Origin: Thiodiazotropha sp040793985
GTDB lineage: Bacteria; Pseudomonadota; Gammaproteobacteria; Chromatiales; Chromatiaceae
Direction of reading: 5' to 3'
DNA: 64,000 nt
Assembly: GCA_040793985.1 (NCBI GenBank)
Contig: JBFNJI010000013.1
Coordinates: forward strand, 1 to 64,000
Made by a program: the position numbers and the translations under genes. Each line of letters begins with the position of its first letter. Position 1 is the stretch's first letter. The notes under the pieces are model-generated. The model saw only the letters and a program-made list of their open reading frames with translations. It was not told where the DNA came from and did no database searches. Positions 52,238 to 61,213 of the stretch are shown piece after piece.

Positions 52238-52612
52238 ATGCAATCACTTAAGAAACAAAAAGGCCTCACATCCATCAGTTGGTTGGTTATCTTGATTATG
52301 GTCGGCTTTTTGGTTTATGTGGGTATCAAGATCACGCCTGTCTATATCGATCACTATGCAGTCAAGTCGACCCTGGATTCGCTGAAGAACGAACCGGGAT
52401 CATCACGGAAAACGAAAAAAGAAATTCGTGAAACGATCACCAAGCGGCTGTATGTAAACAACATACGGCATGTCAATAGGGACCACATCAAGATCCAGCG
52501 TAGCGGAAAAGTGACGACGATAAACGTTGCATATGAGGAAATAAGACATATCGTCTACAACATCTCTTTGATAATGACCTTTGAAGAAAGCGTTGAGTTA
52601 ACCCCCAATTGA
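52238..52612 (+). CDS. DUF4845 membrane protein
   Basis: A 124-residue protein with one N-terminal membrane helix (SWLVILIMVGFLVYVGIKIT) and a small domain behind it (YIDHYAVKSTLDSLKNEPG, KRLYVNNIRHVNRDHIKIQR). The start (KKQKGLTSISWLVILIM) resembles pilin-like leaders of this family. DUF4845 proteins commonly sit between lepB and rnc in gammaproteobacteria, and their function is not known. The stop overlaps the rnc start. Confidence 0.9.
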   Translation: MQSLKKQKGLTSISWLVILIMVGFLVYVGIKITPVYIDHYAVKSTLDSLKNEPGSSRKTKKEIRETITKRLYVNNIRHVNRDHIKIQRSGKVTTINVAYEEIRHIVYNISLIMTFEESVELTPN

Positions 52613-53286
52613 AAGCGGATCTCAGTAAGCTGTGTAGAGAGCTGGGCTATAGCTTCGCCGAACCGCAGCTGATTGAGCAGGCACTGACACATCGCAGCGC
52701 CGGTGGAAGAAACAACGAACGCCTGGAATACCTGGGTGATGCCATTTTGGGGTTCGTCATAGCTGATGAACTGTATAAGCACTTTCCCGAAGCAACTGAA
52801 GGTCAGCTGAGTCGCTTGCGCTCCAGCCTGGTCAAGCGCGACACATTGGCCGATGTGGCGCGTGAGTACAACTTGGGTGACTATCTCTACCTGGGACAGG
52901 GAGAGTTGCGTAGCGGCGGGCAAAGCAGGGACTCTATCCTGGCGGACGGCATCGAGGCGATATTCGCGTCGATCTATTTGGATGGAGGTTACAAGGCCTG
53001 TCGCGAGGTGATACTGGCCATATTCACGCCACGTCTGCGGACGATGAGCATGGACAGTCATCGCAAGGATCCCAAGACAGAACTGCAGGAGTATTTACAG
53101 GCGAAAAAAATCGATCTGCCCAGCTACGAGATAGCCGGCATCAATGGCGACCCGCACAATCAGCTGTTTACCGTAACCTGTAATGTCTCCGGATTGCTCG
53201 ATTCGACAACCGGCCAGGGAGCCAGCAGAAGAAAGGCTGAACAGGATGCCGCATCGAGGATGTTGGCGCTATTGAAAGATGAGTAA
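52609..53286 (+). CDS. rnc: Ribonuclease III
   Basis: Double-strand-specific RNase for rRNA and mRNA processing. The protein has 225 residues. The signature NERLEYLGDAILGFVIADEL carries the catalytic acidic residues (E37, E40, D44). A second acidic pair lies in DSILADGIEAIFASIYLDGG. The C-terminal dsRNA-binding domain ends GASRRKAEQDAASRMLALL. It starts at TTG 52609, overlapping the DUF4845 stop, and overlaps era by 8 bp. Confidence 0.97.
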   Translation: MKADLSKLCRELGYSFAEPQLIEQALTHRSAGGRNNERLEYLGDAILGFVIADELYKHFPEATEGQLSRLRSSLVKRDTLADVAREYNLGDYLYLGQGELRSGGQSRDSILADGIEAIFASIYLDGGYKACREVILAIFTPRLRTMSMDSHRKDPKTELQEYLQAKKIDLPSYEIAGINGDPHNQLFTVTCNVSGLLDSTTGQGASRRKAEQDAASRMLALLKDE

Positions 53287-54178
53287 CACGAACCATTGCG
53301 GGTATGCTGCTATCGTTGGTCGTCCCAACGTAGGCAAGTCAACGCTTCTTAACCGGCTGCTGGGTGTGAGGCTTGCAATCACTTCACACAAGGCGCAGAC
53401 CACACGCCATACGATTCTAGGCATTAATACACTCAGTTCCGGGCAGGTGATCTACGTCGATACGCCCGGAATTCATAAACGTAGCGATAATGCCATGAAT
53501 CGCTACCTCAATCGTGCTGCCAAGACGGTATTGGCGGATGTCGATCTGCTGATTTTTGTGATCGAGGCATTTAGCTGGACTGAAGAAGATGAAGAGGTAC
53601 TGCATCTGTTGGAGCAGATCGACGTTCCGGTCATACTTGCCGTCAACAAGGTGGATCGAGTCAAACAGAAACAGAGATTGCTACCCTATCTTTCTGAAGC
53701 TGCGTCACGTTATTCTTTTGCTGAGATCGTACCGCTCTCCGCGAAAACCGGAAAAAACCTGGATACCCTTCAAGACCTGGTACTTGATGCGCTGCCCGTA
53801 GGTGAGAATTTCTATCCAGAGGATCAATTGACTGATCGACCGGAAAAGTTTTTTGCAGCCGAGTTGATCCGTGAGCAGATCACCAGGCGTTATGCGAAGG
53901 AGCTGCCCTATGCGGTATCGGTTGAAATAGAGCGCTTTGAAGAGTTGTCGGGGCAGTATCGGATCAACGCCATTATCTGGGTCGAAAAGGCCGGACAGAA
54001 GGGAATTCTGATTGGTAAGGACGGGTTGGCGCTCAAGGAAGTTGCTGTTCAGGCGCGTAAAGCGATGCAACAGTTTTTTGCATGCAAGGTGCATTTGGAA
54101 CTCTGGGTAAAGGTGAAGAAGAGCTGGTCCAGCGATGAGGCAGCATTGGTCCGATTAGGGTACGGTGAAACCCAATAG
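53279..54178 (+). CDS. era: GTPase Era
   Basis: GTP-binding factor for 30S assembly that binds the 3' end of 16S rRNA. It has 299 residues. G1 is GRPNVGKST (14-22), G3 DTPGIH, G4 NKVDRV and G5 SAKTGKN. The C-terminal KH domain shows IWVEKAGQKGILIGKDGLAL and VKKSWSSDEAALVRLGY. It overlaps rnc by 8 bp and recO by 14 bp. Confidence 0.98.
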   Translation: MSNTNHCGYAAIVGRPNVGKSTLLNRLLGVRLAITSHKAQTTRHTILGINTLSSGQVIYVDTPGIHKRSDNAMNRYLNRAAKTVLADVDLLIFVIEAFSWTEEDEEVLHLLEQIDVPVILAVNKVDRVKQKQRLLPYLSEAASRYSFAEIVPLSAKTGKNLDTLQDLVLDALPVGENFYPEDQLTDRPEKFFAAELIREQITRRYAKELPYAVSVEIERFEELSGQYRINAIIWVEKAGQKGILIGKDGLALKEVAVQARKAMQQFFACKVHLELWVKVKKSWSSDEAALVRLGYGETQ

Positions 54179-54887
54179 TAAATTGATGCATGAGCTTGTT
54201 CCGGGATTTGTTTTACATCGGCGAGACTATCGAAATAGCAGCCTGTTGCTGGAGCTTTTCTTAGTCGACCAGGGAAGGCAGCCGGCGATCGCCCGCGGCG
54301 CGAAGAGCGGTCGTTCCTCCCGTGCTCTGTTGTTACAACCATTTTCACCACTCATGCTCAGCCTCAGTGGCAGGGGTGAGGTTAAGAGTCTCGCGGCGGT
54401 GGAACCCGATGGCCGTCCATTTCGCCTTCTGGGAGAGTCTATCTATTGTGGAATCTACCTGAATGAGCTGTTGATGCGTATGTTGCAGCGTGGGGATCCC
54501 TATCCGGCACTCTACCCCCACTATCAACACGCTTTGAGCAGGCTTGCCAGCGGTGATTCCGCTAATCAGTGCTTGAGGGAGTTCGAGGTTTCGTTAATGA
54601 GGGAGCTGGGTTACGGGATGCTCCTTGATCGAACGGCGGATACGAATCAAAAGATAGAAGCCGATCAGGTTTACGAATATCGCATCGAAGAGGGTCCCGT
54701 GATGACAGCAGACGGTGGCGGCGGCGGAGAGACAATTCATGGGTACACTCTACTCTGCCTGCACCGTGGCGAGCGCCTCGATAAGCAGGGCGAGTCAGAG
54801 GCCAAGCGACTGATGCGCAGGGTCATTGGCTATTATATAGGCGACAGGCCGCTTAAAAGCAGGGAGCTTTTTCAGTCTCTGAAATAG
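54165..54887 (+). CDS. recO: DNA repair protein RecO
   Basis: Loads RecA together with RecR. The protein has 240 residues. The N-terminal OB fold is FVLHRRDYRNSSLLLELFLV, with the typical GAKSGRSSRALLLQPFSPLM, then YLNELLMRML and FEVSLMRELGYGMLL. The C-terminal zinc Cys set of Gram-positive RecO is absent, as in other gammaproteobacteria. A Gly-run (ADGGGGGET) sits near 180-188. GTG 54165 inside era or ATG 54186 may be the start. Confidence 0.93.
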   Translation: MKPNSKLMHELVPGFVLHRRDYRNSSLLLELFLVDQGRQPAIARGAKSGRSSRALLLQPFSPLMLSLSGRGEVKSLAAVEPDGRPFRLLGESIYCGIYLNELLMRMLQRGDPYPALYPHYQHALSRLASGDSANQCLREFEVSLMRELGYGMLLDRTADTNQKIEADQVYEYRIEEGPVMTADGGGGGETIHGYTLLCLHRGERLDKQGESEAKRLMRRVIGYYIGDRPLKSRELFQSLK

Positions 54888-54903
54888 ACTTTAAAAAGGT
54901 TTC

Positions 54904-54930
54904 TTGCGCTCATCAGGTGGGTAGTATACT
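54904..54930 (+). promoter_or_regulatory. Possible sigma-70 promoter before pdxJ
   Basis: TTGCGC at 54904-54909 and TATACT at 54925-54930 are 15 nt apart, slightly short, in the 141-bp gap between recO and pdxJ. The -10 is good (5 of 6) and the -35 is partial (4 of 6). This is weak support for separate transcription of pdxJ. Confidence 0.3.
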
Positions 54931-55028
54931 TAGGAAGACTTAACCGCGTAGAAAATTCACATGTGTTGTCGATTGATTGAACATTCCTGATGATTAGTTC
55001 AAATCACACTAGCAAGGCTTTTATATAG

Positions 55029-55757
55029 ATGGACGAAAACGAGATTTTACTGGGCGTCAACATCGATCATGTCGCCACCCTGCGCCAGGCACGCGGAACC
55101 CGTTACCCGGATCCGATTCAAGCGGCATTGGTCGCTGAACATGCAGGTGCAGACGCAATCACTCTGCATTTACGGGAGGATCGCAGACATATCCAAGACA
55201 GGGATGTTGAGATCTTGAGCGGCATGCTGCAGACGAGAATGAATCTTGAGATGGCGGCAACCTCGGAGATGGCTGCCATAGCGACGCGTTTCAGACCCCA
55301 TGACTGTTGTTTAGTGCCGGAAAAACGTGAGGAGTTGACAACCGAGGGTGGATTGGATGTCGCGGGAAACCTGGACTACATGACAGACTATTGTGGCGAA
55401 CTTGTCGATGCCGGCATCCGTGTTTCGCTCTTCGTGGATGCGGATGTTAAACAACTGGAGGCTGCGAAGGAGGCAGGAGCACCTGTGGTTGAAATTCACA
55501 CCGGACACTATGCGGATGCGAAGTCCGAGCGAGCCAGGCGTAGCGAACTGGAGCGCATTATCAATGCTGTTGATTACGGCAACAGTCTTGGGCTGCAAGT
55601 CAATGCGGGTCATGGTCTGGATTATCACAACATCAAGCAGATAGTTGCCATAGCGGGGATCAGGGAGTTGAACATTGGACACGCCATAGTTTGTCGCGCA
55701 CTTTTTTCCGGTCTTGATCGTGCGGTTAGGGATATGAAGGCGCTGTGTCGTATCTAG
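55029..55757 (+). CDS. pdxJ: Pyridoxine 5'-phosphate synthase
   Basis: Last step of the DXP-dependent vitamin B6 pathway: joins deoxyxylulose phosphate and aminoacetone phosphate. The protein has 242 residues and a TIM-barrel fold. Family pieces are LLGVNIDHVATLRQARGTRY, GADAITLHLREDRRHIQDRD, CLVPEKREELTTEGGLDV and LNIGHAIVCRALFSGLDRAV. In many relatives acpS follows pdxJ; here the next gene is a CBS protein on the other strand. Confidence 0.98.
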   Translation: MDENEILLGVNIDHVATLRQARGTRYPDPIQAALVAEHAGADAITLHLREDRRHIQDRDVEILSGMLQTRMNLEMAATSEMAAIATRFRPHDCCLVPEKREELTTEGGLDVAGNLDYMTDYCGELVDAGIRVSLFVDADVKQLEAAKEAGAPVVEIHTGHYADAKSERARRSELERIINAVDYGNSLGLQVNAGHGLDYHNIKQIVAIAGIRELNIGHAIVCRALFSGLDRAVRDMKALCRI

Positions 55758-55808
55758 ACGCGGCCAGCTGGCTTCAATTGCAGCTGGGTGCGTATAGAAA
55801 CCATAGGT

Positions 55809-56237
55809 TCAGCCATTTATATAACTGACCAGTTGTTCTATGACAAACTGTTGTTCTTCAATAATCTCTTTTACAAGATCACCAATAGATATGATTCCAA
55901 CAAGCTCGCTGTTGCGCATCACAGGGAGATGACGGACACGTTTGTCCGTCATGATTGCCATGCACTCTTCAACAGTCTGTTCAGGACTGACAACGACTAC
56001 CTGGCTGGTCATGATCTCCCGCACCTGGGTGTCCTTTGAGGTGCGCCCATTGAGTATGATGTTACGGGCATAGTCACGTTCGGTGAAAAGTCCTGCGACT
56101 TTATCCTCCTCCATTACGACCAGTGAGCCGATACCTTTTTCGGCCATCATTTCCAATGCCTCGAAAACCGACACATCGGTATTGACGGTTGCGACCTCAA
56201 ATCCCTTGCGCTGTAAAAGCTGATTGACCGTTTGCAT
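55809..56237 (-). CDS. CBS-domain-pair protein
   Basis: A 142-residue protein made of two CBS domains and little else: FEALEMMAEKGIGSLVVMEE with GLFTERDYARNIILNGR, and VEECMAIMTDKRVRHLPVMR with GIISIGDLVKEIIEEQQF. Such pairs bind adenine nucleotides and act as energy or redox sensors, but free-standing ones have no fixed target. It converges on pdxJ (51 bp) and diverges from cysM over 251 bp, in which I see no definite promoter. Confidence 0.92.
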   Translation of the reverse strand: MQTVNQLLQRKGFEVATVNTDVSVFEALEMMAEKGIGSLVVMEEDKVAGLFTERDYARNIILNGRTSKDTQVREIMTSQVVVVSPEQTVEECMAIMTDKRVRHLPVMRNSELVGIISIGDLVKEIIEEQQFVIEQLVSYING

Positions 56238-56488
56238 GCCGTGTCTCCTGTATTTTTTATTTGGCTAAGCGCTGGTAATCCTGGCTGATTTCGATCAGAA
56301 CAATCAACAGTCCGCTAGGCGAGTCCCTCTGATTATCGATTTACATGATAATCTCCCAGAATTCCCATAATAATAGATCATCAAAATCATCTTTTGACCC
56401 CTTTCAGCACACAATAAAGGGCTAAGTGTGAAAAGACGGGCTAATTCGGTACTGCGATCAATTCAAGATTCAGGGTAAAATTCCGTCC

Positions 56489-57382
56489 ATGAAATACAAA
56501 TCCATTGAAGAATTCGTCGGCAATACGCCACTGGTCAGATTGCAGCGCCTGCCCGGCGAAAGCAACAATACACTGCTGGTCAAGCTTGAGGGAAACAACC
56601 CTGCGGGGTCGGTAAAGGACAGGGCTGCGATGAGTATGATCGATCATGCTGAAACACGCGGCCGGATCAGGCCTGGTGACACCCTGATCGAGGCAACCAG
56701 CGGCAATACCGGAATCGCATTGGCGATGGCCGCCGCAATCAAGGGTTATCCGCTCATCCTGGTAATGCCGGAACATATGAGCCTGGAGCGGCGGGCAGTG
56801 ATGAAGGCATTCGGGGCACAACTGCTGCTGACGCCGAAAGAGGGCAGTATGGAGGCCGCAATCGATAAGGCGAGGGAGCTGGAAACGTCTGGCAGGGGAT
56901 TGATTTTGGATCAGTTTTCCAATCCCGACAACCCGCAAGCCCATATCGAAGGCACGGGTCCCGAGATCTGGCGAGATACGGATGGAGAGGTGACGCACTT
57001 TGTCAGTTCCATGGGTACCACAGGTACGATCATGGGGACATCCAGCTATCTGAAAGCGCAGAATCCGCACATTGAGATAGTCGGCGTGCAACCCATGGAG
57101 GGATCGAATATCCCCGGGATTCGCCGCTGGCCGGAGGCCTATCTACCGAAAATCTATGATCCAGCCAGGGTGGACCGCATTATCGATATCTCTCAGGAGG
57201 AGGCGGAAGAGACGACGCGGCAATTGGCGGCCAGAGAGGGGATTTTTGCCGGTATCTCCTCTGGAGGGGCGGTGGCTGCGGCTTTGAAGCTCTCGCAAAC
57301 GCTTGAAAATGCCGTCATAGTCACGATTGTCTGTGATAGGGGTGACCGCTACCTCTCCACCGACGTCTTTCCTGCGGTCTGA
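56489..57382 (+). CDS. cysM: Cysteine synthase B
   Basis: PLP enzyme that makes cysteine from O-acetylserine and sulfide or thiosulfate. The protein has 297 residues. The PLP Lys43 is in NPAGSVKDRAAMSM, and EATSGNTGIALAMAAAIKGY is the substrate loop. The phosphate-binding Gly loop is SSMGTTGTIMGT. The sequence matches CysM rather than CysK (GPEIWRDTDGEVTHFV). rlmD begins 1 nt after its stop. Confidence 0.95.
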   Translation: MKYKSIEEFVGNTPLVRLQRLPGESNNTLLVKLEGNNPAGSVKDRAAMSMIDHAETRGRIRPGDTLIEATSGNTGIALAMAAAIKGYPLILVMPEHMSLERRAVMKAFGAQLLLTPKEGSMEAAIDKARELETSGRGLILDQFSNPDNPQAHIEGTGPEIWRDTDGEVTHFVSSMGTTGTIMGTSSYLKAQNPHIEIVGVQPMEGSNIPGIRRWPEAYLPKIYDPARVDRIIDISQEEAEETTRQLAAREGIFAGISSGGAVAAALKLSQTLENAVIVTIVCDRGDRYLSTDVFPAV

Positions 57383-57383
57383 T

Positions 57384-58718
57384 ATGGGGCGCAGGCGCAG
57401 GCGAAAGTCGCTCCCTACGGAGCCGGTTGAGACCGAGATCGAGTCCCTGACCCATGATGGGAAGGGTGTGGCCCATATCGATGGCAAGGCAACATTCGTT
57501 GTCGGGTCTCTGCCCGGCGAACGGGTGCGTTTCATCTATACCGGCCGCAGGCGCAGCTATGATGAGGGCAGGGTGGTGGAAGTCCTGGACCCCTCTGCGC
57601 AACGAACCGAACCACGCTGCGGTCAATTCGGCGTTTGTGGTGGTTGCAGTCTGCAGCATCAGGAACCGCAGGCACAGGTTGCCGGCAAGCAGCAGGCACT
57701 GTTGGATGCCTTGAAACACATTGGCCGAGTGGTGTCCGATGAGATTCTCACTCCCCTTGTTGGCGAGTCGGTTTGGGGCTATCGGCGTAAAGCGAGACTT
57801 GGCGTACGCTATGTACCCAAAAAGGGTGGAACCCTGGTCGGTTTCAGGGAAAGAGGCTCTTCATACGTTGCCGACATCGATCGATGTCACATACTCCATC
57901 CCCGGGTGGGTGACCTGCTGCCCGAGTTGGGTGCGCTGATTGATCAGCTTTCGATCCGTGATCAGATTCCGCAGATCGAGATGGCGATGGGTGACGACGA
58001 CTGTATCCTGATCTTCCGCATGCTCTCTCCTCCCTCCGAGGAAGATCTGATGAAGCTCGCCATTTTCGGACCCCGGCACGAGCTGGCCATCTATCTGCAG
58101 GAAGGCGGGCCAGAAACCATTCGTGCTTTGGATTTCGAAGCCACATCCCTTAGCTATTCACTGCCCGAGTTTGATCTCCGGCTCGATTTTCTGCCCAGTG
58201 ACTTCACCCAGGTCAACACCGACATCAATCGCAGGATGGTCAGCCGTGCTGTCTCGCTGCTTGAGTTGGAGGCAGGTGACAGGGTGTTGGATCTGTTTTG
58301 CGGATTGGGTAATTTTACCCTGCCGTTAGCACGGACCGCGGGGCATGTCACGGGGGTCGAGGGTGACAGCGGTCTGGTTGCCCGCGCCAGGGATAATGCG
58401 ATGCGCAATGCTATCGAGAATGTTGCCTTCTATACCGCCAACCTCTACGAATCCTTGGAGAACGAACCCTGGCTTTTACAAAACTTCAACAAGGTTCTGC
58501 TCGACCCACCCCGCAGCGGTGCCCAGGAGGTACTGGAACTTCTGCCCAAATTGGGTGCGGAACGGATTGTATATGTATCCTGCTACCCGGGAACCTTGGC
58601 GCGGGATGCCGGTATACTGGTACATGAGCAGGGCTACCGTCTGTTGCGAGCAGGTGTCATGGATATGTTCCCGCATACGGCTCATGTGGAGTCCATCGCG
58701 CTTTTTGAGAGAAGCTGA
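57384..58718 (+). CDS. rlmD: 23S rRNA (uracil-1939-C5)-methyltransferase
   Basis: SAM-dependent rRNA methyltransferase with an Fe-S cluster. It has 444 residues. An Arg-rich N-terminus and TRAM domain (ESLTHDGKGVAHIDGKATFV) come first. The cluster Cys set is C-x5-C-x2-C (RCGQFGVCGGC) plus a later Cys in DRCHILHP. The SAM motif is VLDLFCGLGNFTLPLA and the catalytic Cys lies in VYVSCYPGTLARD. ATG 57384 directly follows the cysM stop; the frame is open upstream inside cysM but is not used. The same cysM-rlmD order is found in related genomes. Confidence 0.95.
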   Translation: MGRRRRRKSLPTEPVETEIESLTHDGKGVAHIDGKATFVVGSLPGERVRFIYTGRRRSYDEGRVVEVLDPSAQRTEPRCGQFGVCGGCSLQHQEPQAQVAGKQQALLDALKHIGRVVSDEILTPLVGESVWGYRRKARLGVRYVPKKGGTLVGFRERGSSYVADIDRCHILHPRVGDLLPELGALIDQLSIRDQIPQIEMAMGDDDCILIFRMLSPPSEEDLMKLAIFGPRHELAIYLQEGGPETIRALDFEATSLSYSLPEFDLRLDFLPSDFTQVNTDINRRMVSRAVSLLELEAGDRVLDLFCGLGNFTLPLARTAGHVTGVEGDSGLVARARDNAMRNAIENVAFYTANLYESLENEPWLLQNFNKVLLDPPRSGAQEVLELLPKLGAERIVYVSCYPGTLARDAGILVHEQGYRLLRAGVMDMFPHTAHVESIALFERS

Positions 58719-58751
58719 TCAACGCCCCGACTGAGATACAGGTATAAAAGC

Positions 58752-59219
58752 ATGGCATTAGAAATAGAACGTAAGTATTTGGTAATTAATAATAAATGGC
58801 GTGATAGCATTATCAAGGAATCGGTCATGAAACAGGGATATCTGGCCAGTCAGCCGAATGCCACGGTGCGTGTGCGTATCTCTGACAGTGAGGCACGACT
58901 GACTATAAAAGGGAGCAATAAGGGAATCAGCAGAAGCGAGTTTGAATACCCCATTCCACTGCAGGACGGGCAAGAGATACTGGACAATCACATCTCGGGG
59001 GCCTTGATTGAAAAGGTGCGCTATCGGGTCAGATGCGGAGACCATACCTGGGATCTCGATGTCTTTGACGGCGCCAATCGTGGCTTGGTCATCGCCGAGG
59101 TGGAGCTGAGTTCGGAGAATGAGGAGTTCCTTCTCCCCGAATGGGCCGGTGATGAGGTCTCAGCGGATAGCCGCTACTACAACGCAAACCTGGTCTCGCA
59201 TCCCTATAGTGACTGGTAA
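58752..59219 (+). CDS. CYTH-domain protein (inorganic triphosphatase-like)
   Basis: A 155-residue CYTH protein. The start MALEIERKYLV holds the ExExK motif. KQGYLASQPNATVRVRISDS and ARLTIKGSNKGISRSEFEYP form strands of the tunnel. EKVRYRVRCGDHTWDLDVFD and LVIAEVELSSENEEFLLPEW carry the remaining acidic and basic residues. Bacterial members hydrolyse inorganic triphosphate. It lies between rlmD (33 bp) and the peptide-binding protein (10 bp). Confidence 0.93.
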   Translation: MALEIERKYLVINNKWRDSIIKESVMKQGYLASQPNATVRVRISDSEARLTIKGSNKGISRSEFEYPIPLQDGQEILDNHISGALIEKVRYRVRCGDHTWDLDVFDGANRGLVIAEVELSSENEEFLLPEWAGDEVSADSRYYNANLVSHPYSDW

Positions 59220-59229
59220 GGGGGCGGAT

Positions 59230-60753
59230 GTGGCATGGCGCCGGCTTGCACTCCTGCTTGTTCCCCTCTTCGGCCTTGGCTGCTCCTCGGCATTTGAAGG
59301 GGAGTCGATTCGTATCGGCCTGGCTTCGGCACCTATCAATCTCGATCCCCGTTATGCCACCGATGCCACCTCGGAACGCATCAACAGACTCCTCTATCAA
59401 CGCCTGGTGGCGTTAGATGAGCGGAGCATGCCGGTTCCCGGGATTGCCGATTGGCAAGCCTTGTCGCCAGGCCGCTATCGTGTCCGTCTCAATCAAAAGG
59501 CGGAGCGCTTCTCCCACGGGCCAAGGCTGGACGCGGACGATGTCATTGCGACATATGAATATGTACTGGATCGGGCCAACGCCTCCCCGCGACGCTCCGG
59601 TATCGTGATGATCAAGGAGATCGTCAAGGTGGATGACAGGACCGTCGATTTCAGGCTATCCCGCGCCGATCCCCTTTTTCCCGCCTATCTGACCCTGGAT
59701 ATCCTGCCAGCGGAGTTGATCAAAGGGGATTACGACTTTTCGCGCAACCCCGTGGGTAGCGGCCCCTTCTCCTTTGATGCCTGGCCGCAGCCGGGACAAC
59801 TGATCTTAAAGAGAAGGCGAGACAAACTTGGTTTCGAGTTCCTCGAGGTGAAGAACCCAACGGTGAGGGTATTGAAGCTGCTGCGAGGGGAGATCGATAT
59901 GTTGCAGAACGATATCTCACCTGAATTGATCGACTATCTTCGAACGCAACCGGGTATTGCAGTAAAACGACGCAATGGCAGTAATTTCACCTATATCGGC
60001 TTCAATCTTCGGGATCCCCATACAGCAGACCCGCAGGTGCGCAAGGCAATCGCCCATGCCATCGATCGGCAGGCTATCATCCGCCACCTGATGCAGGGTG
60101 CGGCACGCCAGGCAGAGGCCCTCTTGCCGCCTGAGCACTGGGCTGGGACCGCCTCTCTGATGGCCCATGCCTACGATCCGGAAAAGGCGATTTCGCTATT
60201 GCGGGATGCTGGATACAATGCCGCTAACCCTTTGCGGCTTGTCTACAAGACCTCAAGCGATCCCTACAGGATTCGGCTTGCTACGGTGATCCAGAGTCAG
60301 CTCAAGGCGGTGGGTATAGATGTGCAACTGCGCAGTTATGATTGGGGCACATTTTTCGGTGACATCAAGGCGGGTAACTTCCAGCTCTACAGCCTGAGTT
60401 GGGTGGGTATACGTACTCCCGATATTTTCAGGTATGTATTCGCCAGTGACTCGCTTCCGCCGGCTGGTGCCAATCGAGGGCGATATGCCAGCGATAGAGT
60501 GGATAATCTTCTGCAACAGGTTGAAACTGCCGGTTCCTTACAGCAACAAGCGGAGCTCTATCAGCGGATCCAGCAACAACTCCACCTGGATTTGCCCTAT
60601 CTGCCGCTCTGGTATGAGGGACAGGTGTTAGCATCCAATCCCAGGATCAGCGGCTATCGACTGATGCCGGATGGTAACTATGACGGCCTGGATGAGATAA
60701 GGGTTCGATTGCAACGGGGGACGGCAGGTGGCCAAGTTGCAGTTGCGGATTGA
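59230..60753 (+). CDS. Peptide ABC transporter substrate-binding protein
   Basis: Family 5 solute-binding protein of 507 residues, the receptor for a Dpp/Opp-type transporter. The N-terminus is a signal sequence (LALLLVPLFGLGC), probably of lipoprotein type, though the lipobox GLGC is not ideal. Family matches are INLDPRYATDATSERINRLL, SRNPVGSGPFSFD, VRKAIAHAIDRQAIIRHLMQ and the C-terminal LYQRIQQQLHLDLPYLPLWY. GTG 59230 is chosen with GGGGGCGG about 3-8 nt upstream; the long open frame inside the CYTH gene is not used. It overlaps the YkuD gene by 26 bp. Confidence 0.93.
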   Translation: MAWRRLALLLVPLFGLGCSSAFEGESIRIGLASAPINLDPRYATDATSERINRLLYQRLVALDERSMPVPGIADWQALSPGRYRVRLNQKAERFSHGPRLDADDVIATYEYVLDRANASPRRSGIVMIKEIVKVDDRTVDFRLSRADPLFPAYLTLDILPAELIKGDYDFSRNPVGSGPFSFDAWPQPGQLILKRRRDKLGFEFLEVKNPTVRVLKLLRGEIDMLQNDISPELIDYLRTQPGIAVKRRNGSNFTYIGFNLRDPHTADPQVRKAIAHAIDRQAIIRHLMQGAARQAEALLPPEHWAGTASLMAHAYDPEKAISLLRDAGYNAANPLRLVYKTSSDPYRIRLATVIQSQLKAVGIDVQLRSYDWGTFFGDIKAGNFQLYSLSWVGIRTPDIFRYVFASDSLPPAGANRGRYASDRVDNLLQQVETAGSLQQQAELYQRIQQQLHLDLPYLPLWYEGQVLASNPRISGYRLMPDGNYDGLDEIRVRLQRGTAGGQVAVAD

Positions 60754-61213
60754 GTTATCGAATCAGCGCCTGATCTGTCATCAGGCGGGGCGGGTGATAA
60801 CAACCTACCCGGTCTCCACCGCGACAAACGGCCCTGGAGAGATCCGCGGTAGCGAATGCACACCGAGGGGGAAACACCGGATCCGGCTGAAGATCGGTGA
60901 GGGGTGCGAGGAAAACACGGTATTCATAGCCCGGCGTCCCACCGGGGAGACCTATCATGATGAGCTGGCGGCGTCCGCTCCGCAACGGGATTGGATCCTG
61001 ACCCGGATTCTTTGGCTGACCGGTATTGAAAAGGGATCAAACAGGGGAGGGGATGTGGATAGCCTGCGCCGTTTCATCTACATCCACGGTACCCCGGATA
61101 GCGAACCGATGGGCAGGGCCGCCTCCCATGGTTGCATCCGCATGCGTAACCGGGATCTGATCGACCTGTTCGAGCGGGTTGAGAACGGCACCCAGGTGGA
61201 GATTGTCGAATAG
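60728..61213 (+). CDS. YkuD-domain L,D-transpeptidase/carboxypeptidase without signal peptide
   Basis: A 161-residue protein that is almost only the YkuD catalytic domain: IYIHGTPDSEPMGRAASHGC, with His120 and catalytic Cys136, followed by IRMRN. The N-terminus MAKLQLRIELSNQRLICHQA has no signal peptide or membrane segment, so it should stay in the cytoplasm. Cytoplasmic YkuD enzymes such as ElsL of Acinetobacter act as L,D-carboxypeptidases in peptidoglycan recycling. The gene lies between the binding protein (26-bp overlap) and the permease (1-bp overlap), which favours that reading over a cell-wall cross-linking role. Confidence 0.88.
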   Translation: MAKLQLRIELSNQRLICHQAGRVITTYPVSTATNGPGEIRGSECTPRGKHRIRLKIGEGCEENTVFIARRPTGETYHDELAASAPQRDWILTRILWLTGIEKGSNRGGDVDSLRRFIYIHGTPDSEPMGRAASHGCIRMRNRDLIDLFERVENGTQVEIVE

